DNA of 18,398 nt from Bacillota bacterium (GCA_023392755.1 JAEWNM010000222.1:1-18398); one strand, 5' to 3'. Shown: positions 6,858-14,324, numbered from the stretch's first letter. Made by a program: numbers and translations. Notes: generated by a model from the letters alone, not told the origin.

Positions 6858-8145
6858 CCGTTTGCAGCTGCACGGCGATGGTGGCAATCTCATTGCGTCG
6901 CGTTGGCTCAACGCCCTTCAAATAGCCGTACAGGCATTTTTCCCACCGGGGCGCATCCTCGGGAAGTGCAGAGAATTCGGGAAAAATCCAACGTCCGTTC
7001 ATCAGCATGGCCCCGCGCCCCATGCGCATAAGGGCCGCAAGCTCCTGCACGGCGAGCACCGAAAACAGCCGTGCCATTTCCCGCGCATTAAAGCAGCCGC
7101 TTTCCATCAGCCCGGTCAGGTCGTACAGGCTGTTTACACGCCGGCGCACAAGCATCAGCTTATCCGAAAAATAGCGGCAGGCCGCAAGCTCCCCTGCCAG
7201 CGTACGGAAATCTTCATCCGCCATGGGGTCGCCGTCCATTACCGCCACGGGCGGTGGCGGCGATTCCCAGGGCGGAAACACCATGCTTGCATCGCCCCTT
7301 AAAACCGCGGGAGCAAGCCGGGCGGACAGCGCGTCCGCCTGGTGCAAAAGCAGCGCCCGGCAGGGGGCGCTTTGTATCTTCATCGCCTCCATCATTTTAC
7401 CGCACGCTTCCCGTACCAGGGTGGCGATATCCCTTGGGGGCAGGGGGGAAAGCAGTCTTACAAGCCGCTTTACATCCCCTCCGTGAACCGCCAGCGATGA
7501 TGCGGGCCCGCGGTTTACAAGAAAGCCAAACAGCGCGGCTTCCATGATCGGTTCGAATATGTTGACCGGAACGGCCACGCCCCATAGCCCCTGGGCCCTG
7601 AGCACCCCTTCCGCCTCTTTTATGGCAAAGCGGCGGCAAAACACGTTTTCCCAATACAGGGTATCCAAAAAATGCAAAATCCAGGTGACGCCGGAAGCGG
7701 CACAGGGAATGCTGGCGGGATAATCAAAGTCCCCCGGCGTTTCATGGGCCGCAAAGTCCGGGTCGTAATCCCGGAAAAAGACCGGTATGCCCTTTTCAAT
7801 GGCTTCCCGGTAGCAGGGCGCGTCCACCGGGAGCATGGTGCTTTGCACAAGATAAAGCAGGCGGCGCGCCTTTTTTACCAGGCGGTCAAGCCTCTCCCTG
7901 CCCTTTTGGTACAGCGCCTCCGCGCTGCATTCCTGCCCCGGATATTCATCCCGCGCAAGGCCGGCGGTATACACAAGCGATCTTAATAGGCCGCCCGCCG
8001 TTTCCAGCGGCACGGAGCTGCTGTCCCCCTGAGTATACCGCTCAATCTGCCCTTTGAGCAGCAGGAGCCAGGATAGCTTGTCCTGTTCACCGTACGCCGC
8101 CATAACCCGCGGCTCTGCCCCGCCCGCAATCACCGCGTCACGCAT
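6850..8145 (-). CDS. DUF6179 family protein
   Basis: Protein of 431 residues that I recognise as DUF6179-like mainly by its pairing with a DUF6323 gene; the function is unknown. It appears soluble, with no signal peptide or membrane helix. Notable parts are the N-terminal segment with LLKGQIERYTQGDSSSVP (about 28-45), a Tyr/Phe-rich central block (FFRDYDPDFAAHETPGDFDY; later TWILHFLDTLYWENVFCRRF), and a C-terminal helix-rich region with LTGLMESGCFNAREMARLF. The start at 8145 has GGGAGG 6 nt upstream and overlaps the end of the DUF6323 gene by 8 nt, indicating translational coupling; an upstream in-frame ATG at 8217 lies deep in that gene and is rejected. In my recollection the pair is conserved in Clostridia, which is compatible with a sporulation or regulatory role but does not prove it. 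Confidence 0.85.
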   Translation of the reverse strand: MRDAVIAGGAEPRVMAAYGEQDKLSWLLLLKGQIERYTQGDSSSVPLETAGGLLRSLVYTAGLARDEYPGQECSAEALYQKGRERLDRLVKKARRLLYLVQSTMLPVDAPCYREAIEKGIPVFFRDYDPDFAAHETPGDFDYPASIPCAASGVTWILHFLDTLYWENVFCRRFAIKEAEGVLRAQGLWGVAVPVNIFEPIMEAALFGFLVNRGPASSLAVHGGDVKRLVRLLSPLPPRDIATLVREACGKMMEAMKIQSAPCRALLLHQADALSARLAPAVLRGDASMVFPPWESPPPPVAVMDGDPMADEDFRTLAGELAACRYFSDKLMLVRRRVNSLYDLTGLMESGCFNAREMARLFSVLAVQELAALMRMGRGAMLMNGRWIFPEFSALPEDAPRWEKCLYGYLKGVEPTRRNEIATIAVQLQTVT

Positions 8146-8614
8146 CCGAATCCTCCCATCCGTCCTCCCGCTCATCCTCCCGGGCCGCGCCATGCGCCTG
8201 CCTGACCAGCTGTTCAAAGGCTGCGTCCCTAAGCATCGTAAGCGAGCCCTGGCATTCCCCGTCGAAGTGTTCCCTTAAAAACCGGATCAGCTCGTCGTCG
8301 CTCAGCGTGTCGAACGTCTCATTCTTCAGCTGGTAAAAGGTATCCGTCAGCGATTCCAGCGTATCCACCGCCCGTTCCCTGAAAAAGAAGGGGGAGTCAT
8401 AAAACGCAAGAATCAGCTTTTTCACCACGCCCGTTCCCAGCTCCAGCCGCCCGCTGCCCGCAAGCGCCAGGTCCCTGGCTTCAAGGAGCGCGGCGGCCTG
8501 GCCGGGGGAAAAAACAAGCCCTGCTTGCGATGTCGTATCGTTGACGCCAAGGATGTCCGCTACGTTTTCCCGCCTGATCACGGCGCTGTGTACAAGGGCC
8601 AGCAGGTCGTCCAT
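8138..8614 (-). CDS. DUF6323 family protein
   Basis: Protein of 158 residues with the pattern I associate with DUF6323: a central GRLELGTGVVKKLILAFYDS, then LESLTDTFYQLKNE, then LSDDELIRFLREHFDGECQG. It is soluble and mostly helical, ending in an acidic tail (REDEREDGWEDSDA), the part that overlaps the next gene. The start at 8614 (MDDLLALV) is preceded by AAGGGG at 9 nt; the longer reading from 8656 adds residues lying between promoter and ribosome site and is less likely. It is the first gene of a two-gene unit with DUF6179. It is transcribed leftward, probably from the TTGACA/TATACT promoter at 8742-8713. Biochemical function unknown. Confidence 0.87.
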   Translation of the reverse strand: MDDLLALVHSAVIRRENVADILGVNDTTSQAGLVFSPGQAAALLEARDLALAGSGRLELGTGVVKKLILAFYDSPFFFRERAVDTLESLTDTFYQLKNETFDTLSDDELIRFLREHFDGECQGSLTMLRDAAFEQLVRQAHGAAREDEREDGWEDSDA

Positions 8615-8644
8615 ATAAAATTTCCCCTTTCCTGAATTTATCCA

Positions 8645-8673
8645 TTGACAAACCAAGAATTATGTGTTATGAT
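8645..8673 (+). promoter_or_regulatory. Consensus sigma-A promoter, rightward
   Basis: A perfect TTGACA (8645-8650), a 17-nt spacer and TATGAT (8668-8673), the best promoter by eye in the window. Transcription would start near 8680 and run through the opposing promoter at 8713-8742 toward the acyltransferase at 8911, with a leader of about 230 nt. It may instead make a short RNA antisense to the DUF6323 leader. Confidence 0.78.
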
Positions 8674-8712
8674 TAAGGGTAATGTTCGTCGTAATGCTTT
8701 GACCATCATGAC

Positions 8713-8742
8713 AGTATACTGCCGCCGCCGCCGTTTTGTCAA
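8713..8742 (-). promoter_or_regulatory. Sigma-A promoter of the DUF6323-DUF6179 operon
   Basis: On the minus strand a perfect TTGACA (8742-8737), an 18-nt spacer containing a CGG/CGGC run, and TATACT (8718-8713). The -10 lies within the 10-bp palindrome CAGTATACTG (8712-8721), a possible operator. The start would be near 8706, about 92 nt before the DUF6323 ATG. Confidence 0.75.
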
Positions 8743-8849
8743 GCAAAGGGGCGCATTTTTTTACGTATGCGCTGTGGGAGAAAAGCAAAGTTCTTGTGAA
8801 ACAATAACGTAAATTATTACAAAACAATCTGGCGAAAAGGCGTAATGTA

Positions 8850-8887
8850 TGTTATATTTTAATACCGGAACGCAGAGCGCGTTCCGG
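8850..8887 (+). promoter_or_regulatory. Extended -10 promoter and 5' stem-loop of the acyltransferase gene
   Basis: TGTTATATT (8850-8858) is an extended -10 element; the -35 (8830-8835) is poor. The predicted start near 8865 coincides with a 9-bp hairpin, CCGGAACGC (8865-8873) with GCGTTCCGG (8879-8887), loop AGAGC. A hairpin at the extreme 5' end may stabilise the mRNA. TTTT follows at 8891-8894, so weak termination of longer transcripts from 8680 is also possible. Confidence 0.5.
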
Positions 8888-8910
8888 GTGTTTTGAAAGC
8901 GAGGAAAGCC

Positions 8911-10074
8911 ATGCAGTCCCTTAAGCGGCACGAAAGGTTTTACCGGGGGGCAAGAGCGGTATTGAGCCCTCTTTTAAAGCGGCTGTTCGGGTTTGAGGCG
9001 CAGCCCGCGCCGGAAATCAGCGGCCCGTATATCGTAATCGCAAACCACACCACAGACCTTGACGCGCTCATGGTAAGCGCCAGCTTCCCCCGGCACATGT
9101 ATTTTGTGGCCAGCGAGCATATTTTCCGCTCCAGGGTTTTGGGCGGCCTTTTAAAATATTTTCTGGACCCCATCCCCAAGCAGAAGGGCGGTGCGGATGT
9201 GAACACGGCCCTGCAAATGATACGCAAGCTGAAGAAGGGCATCAACATCGGCCTGTTCGCCGAGGGCAGCAAATCCTTCCACGGCAAGCCGTGCCCCATC
9301 GTTCCGGCCACGGGAAGTTTGATAAAGGCCTCCGGCGCTTCATTGGTCACCTACCGGCTGGAGGGGGGCTACTTTACCAGCCCACGCTGGGCCCACACCT
9401 TCCGCCGTGGCCGGATGAGGGGCTACCCCGTGCGCGTATATACCCCGGAGGAGCTTAACGGCATGACGGTGGAAAGCGTGAACGCCGCCATCGCGGCGGA
9501 CATCGGCGAGGACGCTTACCTTCGCCAGGCAGCAAGCCCCGTGGCCTACCGTGGCAGGCGCCTGGCGGAGGGGCTTGAAAACGCGCTGTACATGTGCCCC
9601 GGCTGCGGGGAGATCGGCACGCTGCGCGGGGAGGGCAACCTCTTTTTATGCGGCTGCGGGCAAAAGGTGGAGCTTGATGAAATGGGCCGCCTTTTGGGCG
9701 GGCCGTTTGCCGCCGTGGACGAATGGGGGCTTTGGCAAAAGGAGCGGTTGCGGGAGAGGCTTGAAAGCAGCGATGAGGCGGGGCTGTTTCACGACGCGGA
9801 TCAGGAGATACTGCAAATCCTCCCCGGCCATACAACCGCGCTCGTGGCCCGCGGCACGCTGTATGTGGACCGCCATCATATCCGCCTGGGCAGCTTTGCA
9901 CTGCCCTTTGAAAGAGTGTTGGGTATGGAGGTCCTGGGCAGGAATACCGTCGTCTTTTCCGACGACCAGGGCAACCACTATCAACTGCGGTCCAAAAAGG
10001 AGCGCAGCGGGCTGAAATACCTGGACGCGTTTCGCATCATGGGCGAACCGCCTTTGCGGAAGGAAGGGAATTAA
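8911..10074 (+). CDS. PlsC-type 1-acylglycerol-3-phosphate acyltransferase with C-terminal zinc ribbon
   Basis: Membrane-associated acyltransferase of 387 residues, predicted to acylate lysophosphatidate or a related lipid. The HX4D catalytic motif is NHTTDLD (His46, Asp51), and FAEGSKS (116-122, catalytic-region Glu118) replaces the usual FPEGTRS. An amphipathic N-terminus, rich in Arg/Lys, and no clear helix bundle suggest peripheral attachment. A second part (about 225-260) holds a zinc-ribbon pattern, Cys229-x2-Cys232 and Cys247-x-Cys249. The remaining 100 residues look like a PH-like beta domain (GTLYVDRHHIRLGSFALPFE). The ATG at 8911 has GAGG 6 nt upstream, while the longer reading starts from TTG at 8893 without a ribosome site. 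The next gene begins immediately after the stop. The acyltransferase call is firm; the exact substrate is open. Confidence 0.9.
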   Translation: MQSLKRHERFYRGARAVLSPLLKRLFGFEAQPAPEISGPYIVIANHTTDLDALMVSASFPRHMYFVASEHIFRSRVLGGLLKYFLDPIPKQKGGADVNTALQMIRKLKKGINIGLFAEGSKSFHGKPCPIVPATGSLIKASGASLVTYRLEGGYFTSPRWAHTFRRGRMRGYPVRVYTPEELNGMTVESVNAAIAADIGEDAYLRQAASPVAYRGRRLAEGLENALYMCPGCGEIGTLRGEGNLFLCGCGQKVELDEMGRLLGGPFAAVDEWGLWQKERLRERLESSDEAGLFHDADQEILQILPGHTTALVARGTLYVDRHHIRLGSFALPFERVLGMEVLGRNTVVFSDDQGNHYQLRSKKERSGLKYLDAFRIMGEPPLRKEGN

Positions 10075-11442
10075 GTGGATGTAACCGCCGCCAATACGGG
10101 GCTATGGAGCTTTTTTATCCACATGGGCATTCTGGCCGGCATGCTTCTTTTGTCCAACGTGCTGCTGCGCAAAAGCGCCTTCATCCGCAAAAGCCTGATG
10201 CCCACGGCGGTGCTGGCCGGGTTTTTGCTGCTGGGGCTGAAAAGCGCCGGACTATTGCAGATTCCCGCCGCTTTTTTGGAAACGGTCACCTACCATGGCA
10301 TCGCCATCGGTTTTATAGCGCTGTCGCTGCGCAGCGGCGGGGAGGGCGATCAAAGCCGTGGCAAGGGGCTCAAAAGCGGCGCTGTAATCATCGCTACCTA
10401 CCTCATGCAGGCGCTGGCCGGGCTTTTCATATCGATAGCGCTGAGCTATACCGTTATGCCGGGGCTTTTCAAGGCCTCCGGCATCCTGCTGCCCATGGGC
10501 TACGGCCAGGGCCCGGGTCAGGCCAACAATGTAGGCGGCACCTATCAGGCGCTGGGGTTTGCGGGGGGCCAGTCCTTCGGCCTGTCCCTGGCGGCGGCGG
10601 GCTATCTTTGCGCCTGCCTGGTGGGCGTCGTCTACCTGAATATCCTTGCCCGGCGCGGCCGGAAAATGGGCCGGGATGCCGAGCTTTTGTCGGGCTCCGT
10701 CACCGTGGATACGTTTGAGGACAAGGGGGAGGTGCCCATGTCCGAATCGGTGGACAGGCTGTCCATCCAGGTGGCGCTGGTAATGCTCACGTACCTGATG
10801 ACCTATCTTGTCACGCTGGGGCTGACCGAGGCGGTGGCCGCCGCCGCGCCGGGCCTGAATGCCATGCTGTCGCCGCTGTTGTGGGGCTTCAACTTCATCA
10901 CCGGCTCCATGCTGGCGCTTTTGATAAGGGCCGTGATCAAGGCCCTTCGCAAGTCCCGCGTTATGACGCGGCAATATCAGAACAATTATCTGCTGAGCCG
11001 CATCTCCGGGCTGGCCTTTGACCTGATGATCGTATCCGGCATTGCCGCCATCGATTTTCGCGACCTTGCGGGCCTGTGGCTCCCTTTCCTTTTAATGGCG
11101 GCGGCGGGCGGCGTGACCACGTTTTGCTTCCTGCGCCTTTTGTGCAAAAAGGTTTACCCCGAATATCCGGAGGAGGCCTTTGTTTCCATGTACGGCATGC
11201 TGACGGGCACCATCAGTTCGGGCGTGCTGCTCCTGCGCCAATTGGACCCCGCCTTCAAGACGCCCGCGGCCAACAACCTGATTACAGGCTCCAGCTTTGG
11301 CATCGTGCTGGGCGCGCCGCTTTTGATATTCATCGGCCTGGCAGCCAAATCGGAAGCCATGCTGTTTGTCACGCTGGGCCTGGTGGCCGGCTACATGGCG
11401 CTGCTGCTTCTGTTTTTGCACAGGGGCAGGAAAAAAGCCTAA
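10075..11442 (+). CDS. GltS-like sodium:glutamate symporter (ESS family)
   Basis: Polytopic membrane carrier of 455 residues. It shows the duplicated small-residue re-entrant signatures of the ESS family: GYGQGPGQANNVGGTYQ (about 142-158) in the first half and YGMLTGTISSGVLLLR in the second. E. coli GltS has a comparable GTGHGTAAAWGPTF block (from memory). Ten to twelve hydrophobic segments are visible, with a charged cytoplasmic loop around residues 190-225 (RRGRKMGRDAELLSG). Substrate by family is glutamate with sodium; these Gram-positive GltS-like members are mostly untested, so another dicarboxylate or amino acid is possible. The start is GTG directly after the acyltransferase TAA, with a purine-rich ribosome site inside the preceding gene, implying tight coupling. 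A long hairpin follows 37 nt after the stop. Confidence 0.9.
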   Translation: MDVTAANTGLWSFFIHMGILAGMLLLSNVLLRKSAFIRKSLMPTAVLAGFLLLGLKSAGLLQIPAAFLETVTYHGIAIGFIALSLRSGGEGDQSRGKGLKSGAVIIATYLMQALAGLFISIALSYTVMPGLFKASGILLPMGYGQGPGQANNVGGTYQALGFAGGQSFGLSLAAAGYLCACLVGVVYLNILARRGRKMGRDAELLSGSVTVDTFEDKGEVPMSESVDRLSIQVALVMLTYLMTYLVTLGLTEAVAAAAPGLNAMLSPLLWGFNFITGSMLALLIRAVIKALRKSRVMTRQYQNNYLLSRISGLAFDLMIVSGIAAIDFRDLAGLWLPFLLMAAAGGVTTFCFLRLLCKKVYPEYPEEAFVSMYGMLTGTISSGVLLLRQLDPAFKTPAANNLITGSSFGIVLGAPLLIFIGLAAKSEAMLFVTLGLVAGYMALLLLFLHRGRKKA

Positions 11443-11479
11443 CGGGCGGCTCCCCGCACAGGCGGCAGCGACAACGCAA

Positions 11480-11513
11480 GCAAAAATACTGCTAATACGG
11501 GCAGTATTTTTGC
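11480..11513 (+). terminator. Hairpin terminator after the GltS-like gene
   Basis: A 13-bp perfect stem, GCAAAAATACTGC (11480-11492) and GCAGTATTTTTGC (11501-11513), with an 8-nt loop. Runs of A and T lie inside the stem, so it could work in both directions; a further T run lies at 11522-11528. Confidence 0.75.
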
Positions 11514-11618
11514 GGCTGCGGCTTTTTTTGCAGGCTGGGGCGCCGCGATTGCGCAGCGTCTGTTTTTATGCGCGCCGGAATAGCATAGTATGTGCATTGT
11601 TCTTTTTCATTTAGATGT

Positions 11619-11652
11619 TTGACATCATAATCCGCCTGGTATATGATATAAT
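11619..11652 (+). promoter_or_regulatory. Strong promoter upstream of the small secreted ORF and hppA
   Basis: A perfect TTGACA (11619-11624), 17-nt spacer and TATGAT (11642-11647); a perfect TATAAT overlaps at 11647-11652 but with a poor 22-nt spacing. The start would be near 11653-11656, just before the GAGGAG ribosome site of the ORF at 11679. No convincing promoter was found closer to hppA, so this may also serve the pyrophosphatase gene. Confidence 0.72.
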
Positions 11653-11678
11653 CGGAGTAATTTTTGAGGAGAATGCGC

Positions 11679-12071
11679 ATGCGGCAAGCAAAGAGCCGGG
11701 GCAGGAGATTGACGCCCGTGCTCCTTACGCTTTTTTTATGTCTTTCGGCCACCGTGCCGCAAGGCATAGCCCTTGCCCAACCGGAAACATTCGCCAAACC
11801 GGCGGCGGCGCAGGCCGCGCCTTTGCATCGGCTTACGCTGGAAATGCCGACGGCCGGCAAAATGCCGGTTCATCGTCTCCTTTATATAAAAAGCGCGGAG
11901 GCCGCGCATTTCCCCGGCACCATCCGGGATGGAGAGCCTCTCCCCGGCCCTCACAGGGAGCCGCGGCTGATAAGCCTTCATGGGGCCGCCTGCCATGCGT
12001 CGTGCCACACGGTGCATACAAGGCCGCTGAGCGAACTCGCCTTTCGGACGGGAGGGCATGCGCCGCCCTGA
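11679..12071 (+). CDS. Doubtful small protein with signal peptide
   Basis: ORF of 130 residues that I do not recognise. The N-terminus is a classical Sec signal: MRQAKSRGRRL, a hydrophobic core PVLLTLFLCLSATVP, and a likely cut after ALA near residue 33, giving QPETFAKP. The start ATG (11679) has AGGAG exactly 7 nt upstream and a strong promoter at 11619-11652. The mature part has no domain; it is rich in His, Pro and Ala with a CHASCHTVH stretch, and the underlying DNA is unusually full of short inverted repeats, so the 3' half may be non-coding, frameshifted or degenerate. A minus-strand terminator-like hairpin lies inside it. It precedes the pyrophosphatase gene by 120 nt. It is either a real secreted protein, the decayed start of one, or a signal-peptide-like leader. 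Confidence 0.45.
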   Translation: MRQAKSRGRRLTPVLLTLFLCLSATVPQGIALAQPETFAKPAAAQAAPLHRLTLEMPTAGKMPVHRLLYIKSAEAAHFPGTIRDGEPLPGPHREPRLISLHGAACHASCHTVHTRPLSELAFRTGGHAPP

Positions 12072-12191
12072 TGCAAAAATAAACCGGCAGGAGGGGCATG
12101 TCAGTCTGGCCGGCTTGGCATGTCCGGGTTGCTATGTGACATTTTCCGGAATCATATGGTCACCAAGTATAGAACAAGGAGTTGGATTGCT

Positions 12192-14258
12192 ATGAATTGG
12201 GCATGGATTGCTCTGGCTATTTCCGTTATTTCCTTTATCGTGGCCTTTTATTTCTACCGTTGGGTCGAAAAGCTCCCCACTGCGGAAGGCCCTCTCGCCG
12301 GCATCGGACAATTGATCCGCAAGGGCGCGTTCACCTTCTTAAAGCGCGAATACAAGATTCTGGCCATCTTTATGGGCGTGGTATCCGTTTTGCTGTTCCT
12401 GTTCTTCCCCCATCCCATCTGGAGCACGCAGGGCAGCGTGATGCAGGGGGTCTGGATGGTGGTTGCCTATATTTCCGGCTCGGTGCTTTCTGCTCTGGCC
12501 GGCTGGGTGGGCATTTCCATCGCCACCATCGCCAATGTGAAGGCCGCCACCGCCGCCCGCGAGGGACTGGCACCTTCCTTTATGGCGGGCTTCCGCGGCG
12601 GCGCCGTGATGGGCATGGCCGTGGTAGGCACTGCCCTGTCCGGCGCGGCCCTCCTGTCCCTCATCTTCCCCGGCAACCATGACGTGGTACTGGCCTTCTC
12701 CTTTGGCGCCAGCTCCCTGGCCCTGTTTGCCAAGGCCGGCGGCGGTATCTTTACCAAGACTGCCGACATCGCGGCTGACCTCACCGGCAAGGTGGAACTG
12801 GGCATCCCCGAGGATGACCCCCGCAACCCCGCCGTTATCGCCGACAACGTGGGCGACAACGTGGGCGACGTGGCCGGCATGGGCGCCGATCTTTTCGATT
12901 CCCAGGTGGCTTCCATCGCCGCGGCCATGGTTATCGCCCTGAGCCTGGGCCAGAGCAACCTGAACCTGATCTTCTGCTTCGGCGCGCTGGGCCTGCTGGC
13001 CTCCATCATCGGCGTGTTTGTATCCAGGGTCGGCAAGGACGGCAACCCCGGCAAGGCGCTTAACAACGGAACATACCTTACTTGCGGCATTTTTGCCGTT
13101 TTGACCCTTGGCGCCTTCCTGCTGGGCGGCGCTGCCAACGGTTATGACCTGCGCCTGTGGGGCGCCGCCATGCTGGGCATGGTCGCCGGCGTGGTGATCG
13201 GCTTCACCAGCGAATTCTTTACCGGCGATGACAAAAAGCCCGTAGCCAAGGTGGCCGAGGCCTGCAAGAGCGGCCCCGCCTTCACCATTCTCTCCGGCAT
13301 CAGCTACGGCTTTATCTCCGCTTTCCCCTCCCTGTGCGGCATCGGCCTGGCGGCACTGTTATCCTACCACCTGTGCGCCCCCATCGGACCTGGCTACGCC
13401 ATGCTGGGTATCGCCTTTTCCGCCATCGGCATGCTGTCCGTGGTCGGCATGATTATCTCCAATGACGCTTACGGCCCCATCGTGGACAACGCCCGCGGCG
13501 TTGCCGAAATGGGCGGCCTGGGCGATAAGGTTTTGGAAATCACCGACGAGCTGGACGCCGCCGGCAACACCGCCAAGGCAATCACCAAGGGCTTTGCCAT
13601 AGGCGCCGCAGGCCTTACCGTTATCGCCCTGCTGGGCGCTTTCCAGGAGATCGTGCAGCAGGCCACCGGCAAGGCAGTTTCCTTTGACCTGATGAACCCC
13701 ACCGTGTTCTTCGGCCTGCTGGTGGGCGTGGCCGTTCCCGCCGTGTTCTCCGCCATGCTGATGATGGGCGTCAACCGCAACGCGCAGCGCATGGTATCTG
13801 AAATTCACCGTCAATTCAAGGAAATCAAAGGCCTGCGCGAAGGCAAGCCCGGCGTGCACCCCGAGTATGAAAAGTGCATCGACATCGCCACCAAGGGCGC
13901 TTTGAAGGAACTGATCCCCGCCGGCCTGGTGACCATTCTTGTCACGCTGGTAGTGGGCTTCGTGGGCGGCGTCAACGCCATCGCCGGCTATCTGACCGGC
14001 AATATCACCTGCGGCCTTTTGCTGGCACTGCTCATGAGCAACGCGGGCGGCCTGTGGGATAACGCCAAAAAATTCGTCGAAGCAGGCAATATGGGCGGCA
14101 AGGGCTCCGACGCCCACAAGGCGGCCGTTATCGGCGACACCGTAGGCGACCCGTTCAAGGACACCGCCGGCCCCTCCATCAACACCCAGGTCACCGTGGT
14201 ATCGCTGATTTCCTCCCTGACGGCGGCCATGTTCCTGGCCTCCTCCCTGATCAAGTAA
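12192..14258 (+). CDS. hppA: Membrane-integral pyrophosphatase (ion-pumping)
   Basis: Integral enzyme of 688 residues that couples pyrophosphate hydrolysis to proton or sodium export and saves ATP in anaerobes. It has the full length and the Mg-PPi site: ADLTGKVELGIPEDDPRNP, then DNVGDNVGD, and near the C-terminus IGDTVGDPFKDTAGPS. About 16 helices are expected. Two specificity positions stand out. GNTAKA has Lys462 where potassium-dependent enzymes have Ala, and Thr465 three residues later; this is the known marker of potassium independence (Carboxydothermus A460K work). The ion-gate segment reads GADLFDSQ, with Asp236 where sodium pumps normally have Glu. Start: ATG 12192 with AAGGAG at 10 nt; an upstream in-frame ATG at 12120 lacks a ribosome site. 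The sequence therefore favours a potassium-independent proton pump over the usual sodium-pump label. Confidence 0.97.
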   Translation: MNWAWIALAISVISFIVAFYFYRWVEKLPTAEGPLAGIGQLIRKGAFTFLKREYKILAIFMGVVSVLLFLFFPHPIWSTQGSVMQGVWMVVAYISGSVLSALAGWVGISIATIANVKAATAAREGLAPSFMAGFRGGAVMGMAVVGTALSGAALLSLIFPGNHDVVLAFSFGASSLALFAKAGGGIFTKTADIAADLTGKVELGIPEDDPRNPAVIADNVGDNVGDVAGMGADLFDSQVASIAAAMVIALSLGQSNLNLIFCFGALGLLASIIGVFVSRVGKDGNPGKALNNGTYLTCGIFAVLTLGAFLLGGAANGYDLRLWGAAMLGMVAGVVIGFTSEFFTGDDKKPVAKVAEACKSGPAFTILSGISYGFISAFPSLCGIGLAALLSYHLCAPIGPGYAMLGIAFSAIGMLSVVGMIISNDAYGPIVDNARGVAEMGGLGDKVLEITDELDAAGNTAKAITKGFAIGAAGLTVIALLGAFQEIVQQATGKAVSFDLMNPTVFFGLLVGVAVPAVFSAMLMMGVNRNAQRMVSEIHRQFKEIKGLREGKPGVHPEYEKCIDIATKGALKELIPAGLVTILVTLVVGFVGGVNAIAGYLTGNITCGLLLALLMSNAGGLWDNAKKFVEAGNMGGKGSDAHKAAVIGDTVGDPFKDTAGPSINTQVTVVSLISSLTAAMFLASSLIK

Positions 14259-14275
14259 CTCTCCCAGCAAGACAA

Positions 14276-14324
14276 TAAAAAAGTCCCGGAGTGCGCGTAA
14301 GATTCCGCCGCGCTCCGGGATTTT
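14276..14324. terminator. Bidirectional terminator between hppA and the SLC13 permease gene
   Basis: TCCCGGAG (14284-14291) pairs with CTCCGGGA (14313-14320), and CGCG/CGCG extends the stem past a small bulge. A run of A precedes it (14276-14282) and TTTT follows, so it can end both convergent transcripts. It starts 18 nt after the hppA stop and ends 26 nt before the SLC13 stop. Confidence 0.85.

Noticed and set aside
8794..8800. TTGTGAA resembling half of a Rex operator
   Set aside because: The matching second half (TTCACAA) is absent at the required spacing.
11492..11860. 122-codon minus-strand frame spanning the promoter at 11619
   Set aside because: It covers the terminator and promoter region and the reverse of the signal peptide, with no ribosome site or homology that I recognise.
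12168..12173. TATAGA as a -10 box for hppA
   Set aside because: The transcript would begin inside the ribosome binding site at 12176-12181, and no -35 box is present.
13359..14270. 303-codon minus-strand frame opposite hppA
   Set aside because: It mirrors highly conserved pyrophosphatase sequence, is Gly/His-rich and has no ribosome site.
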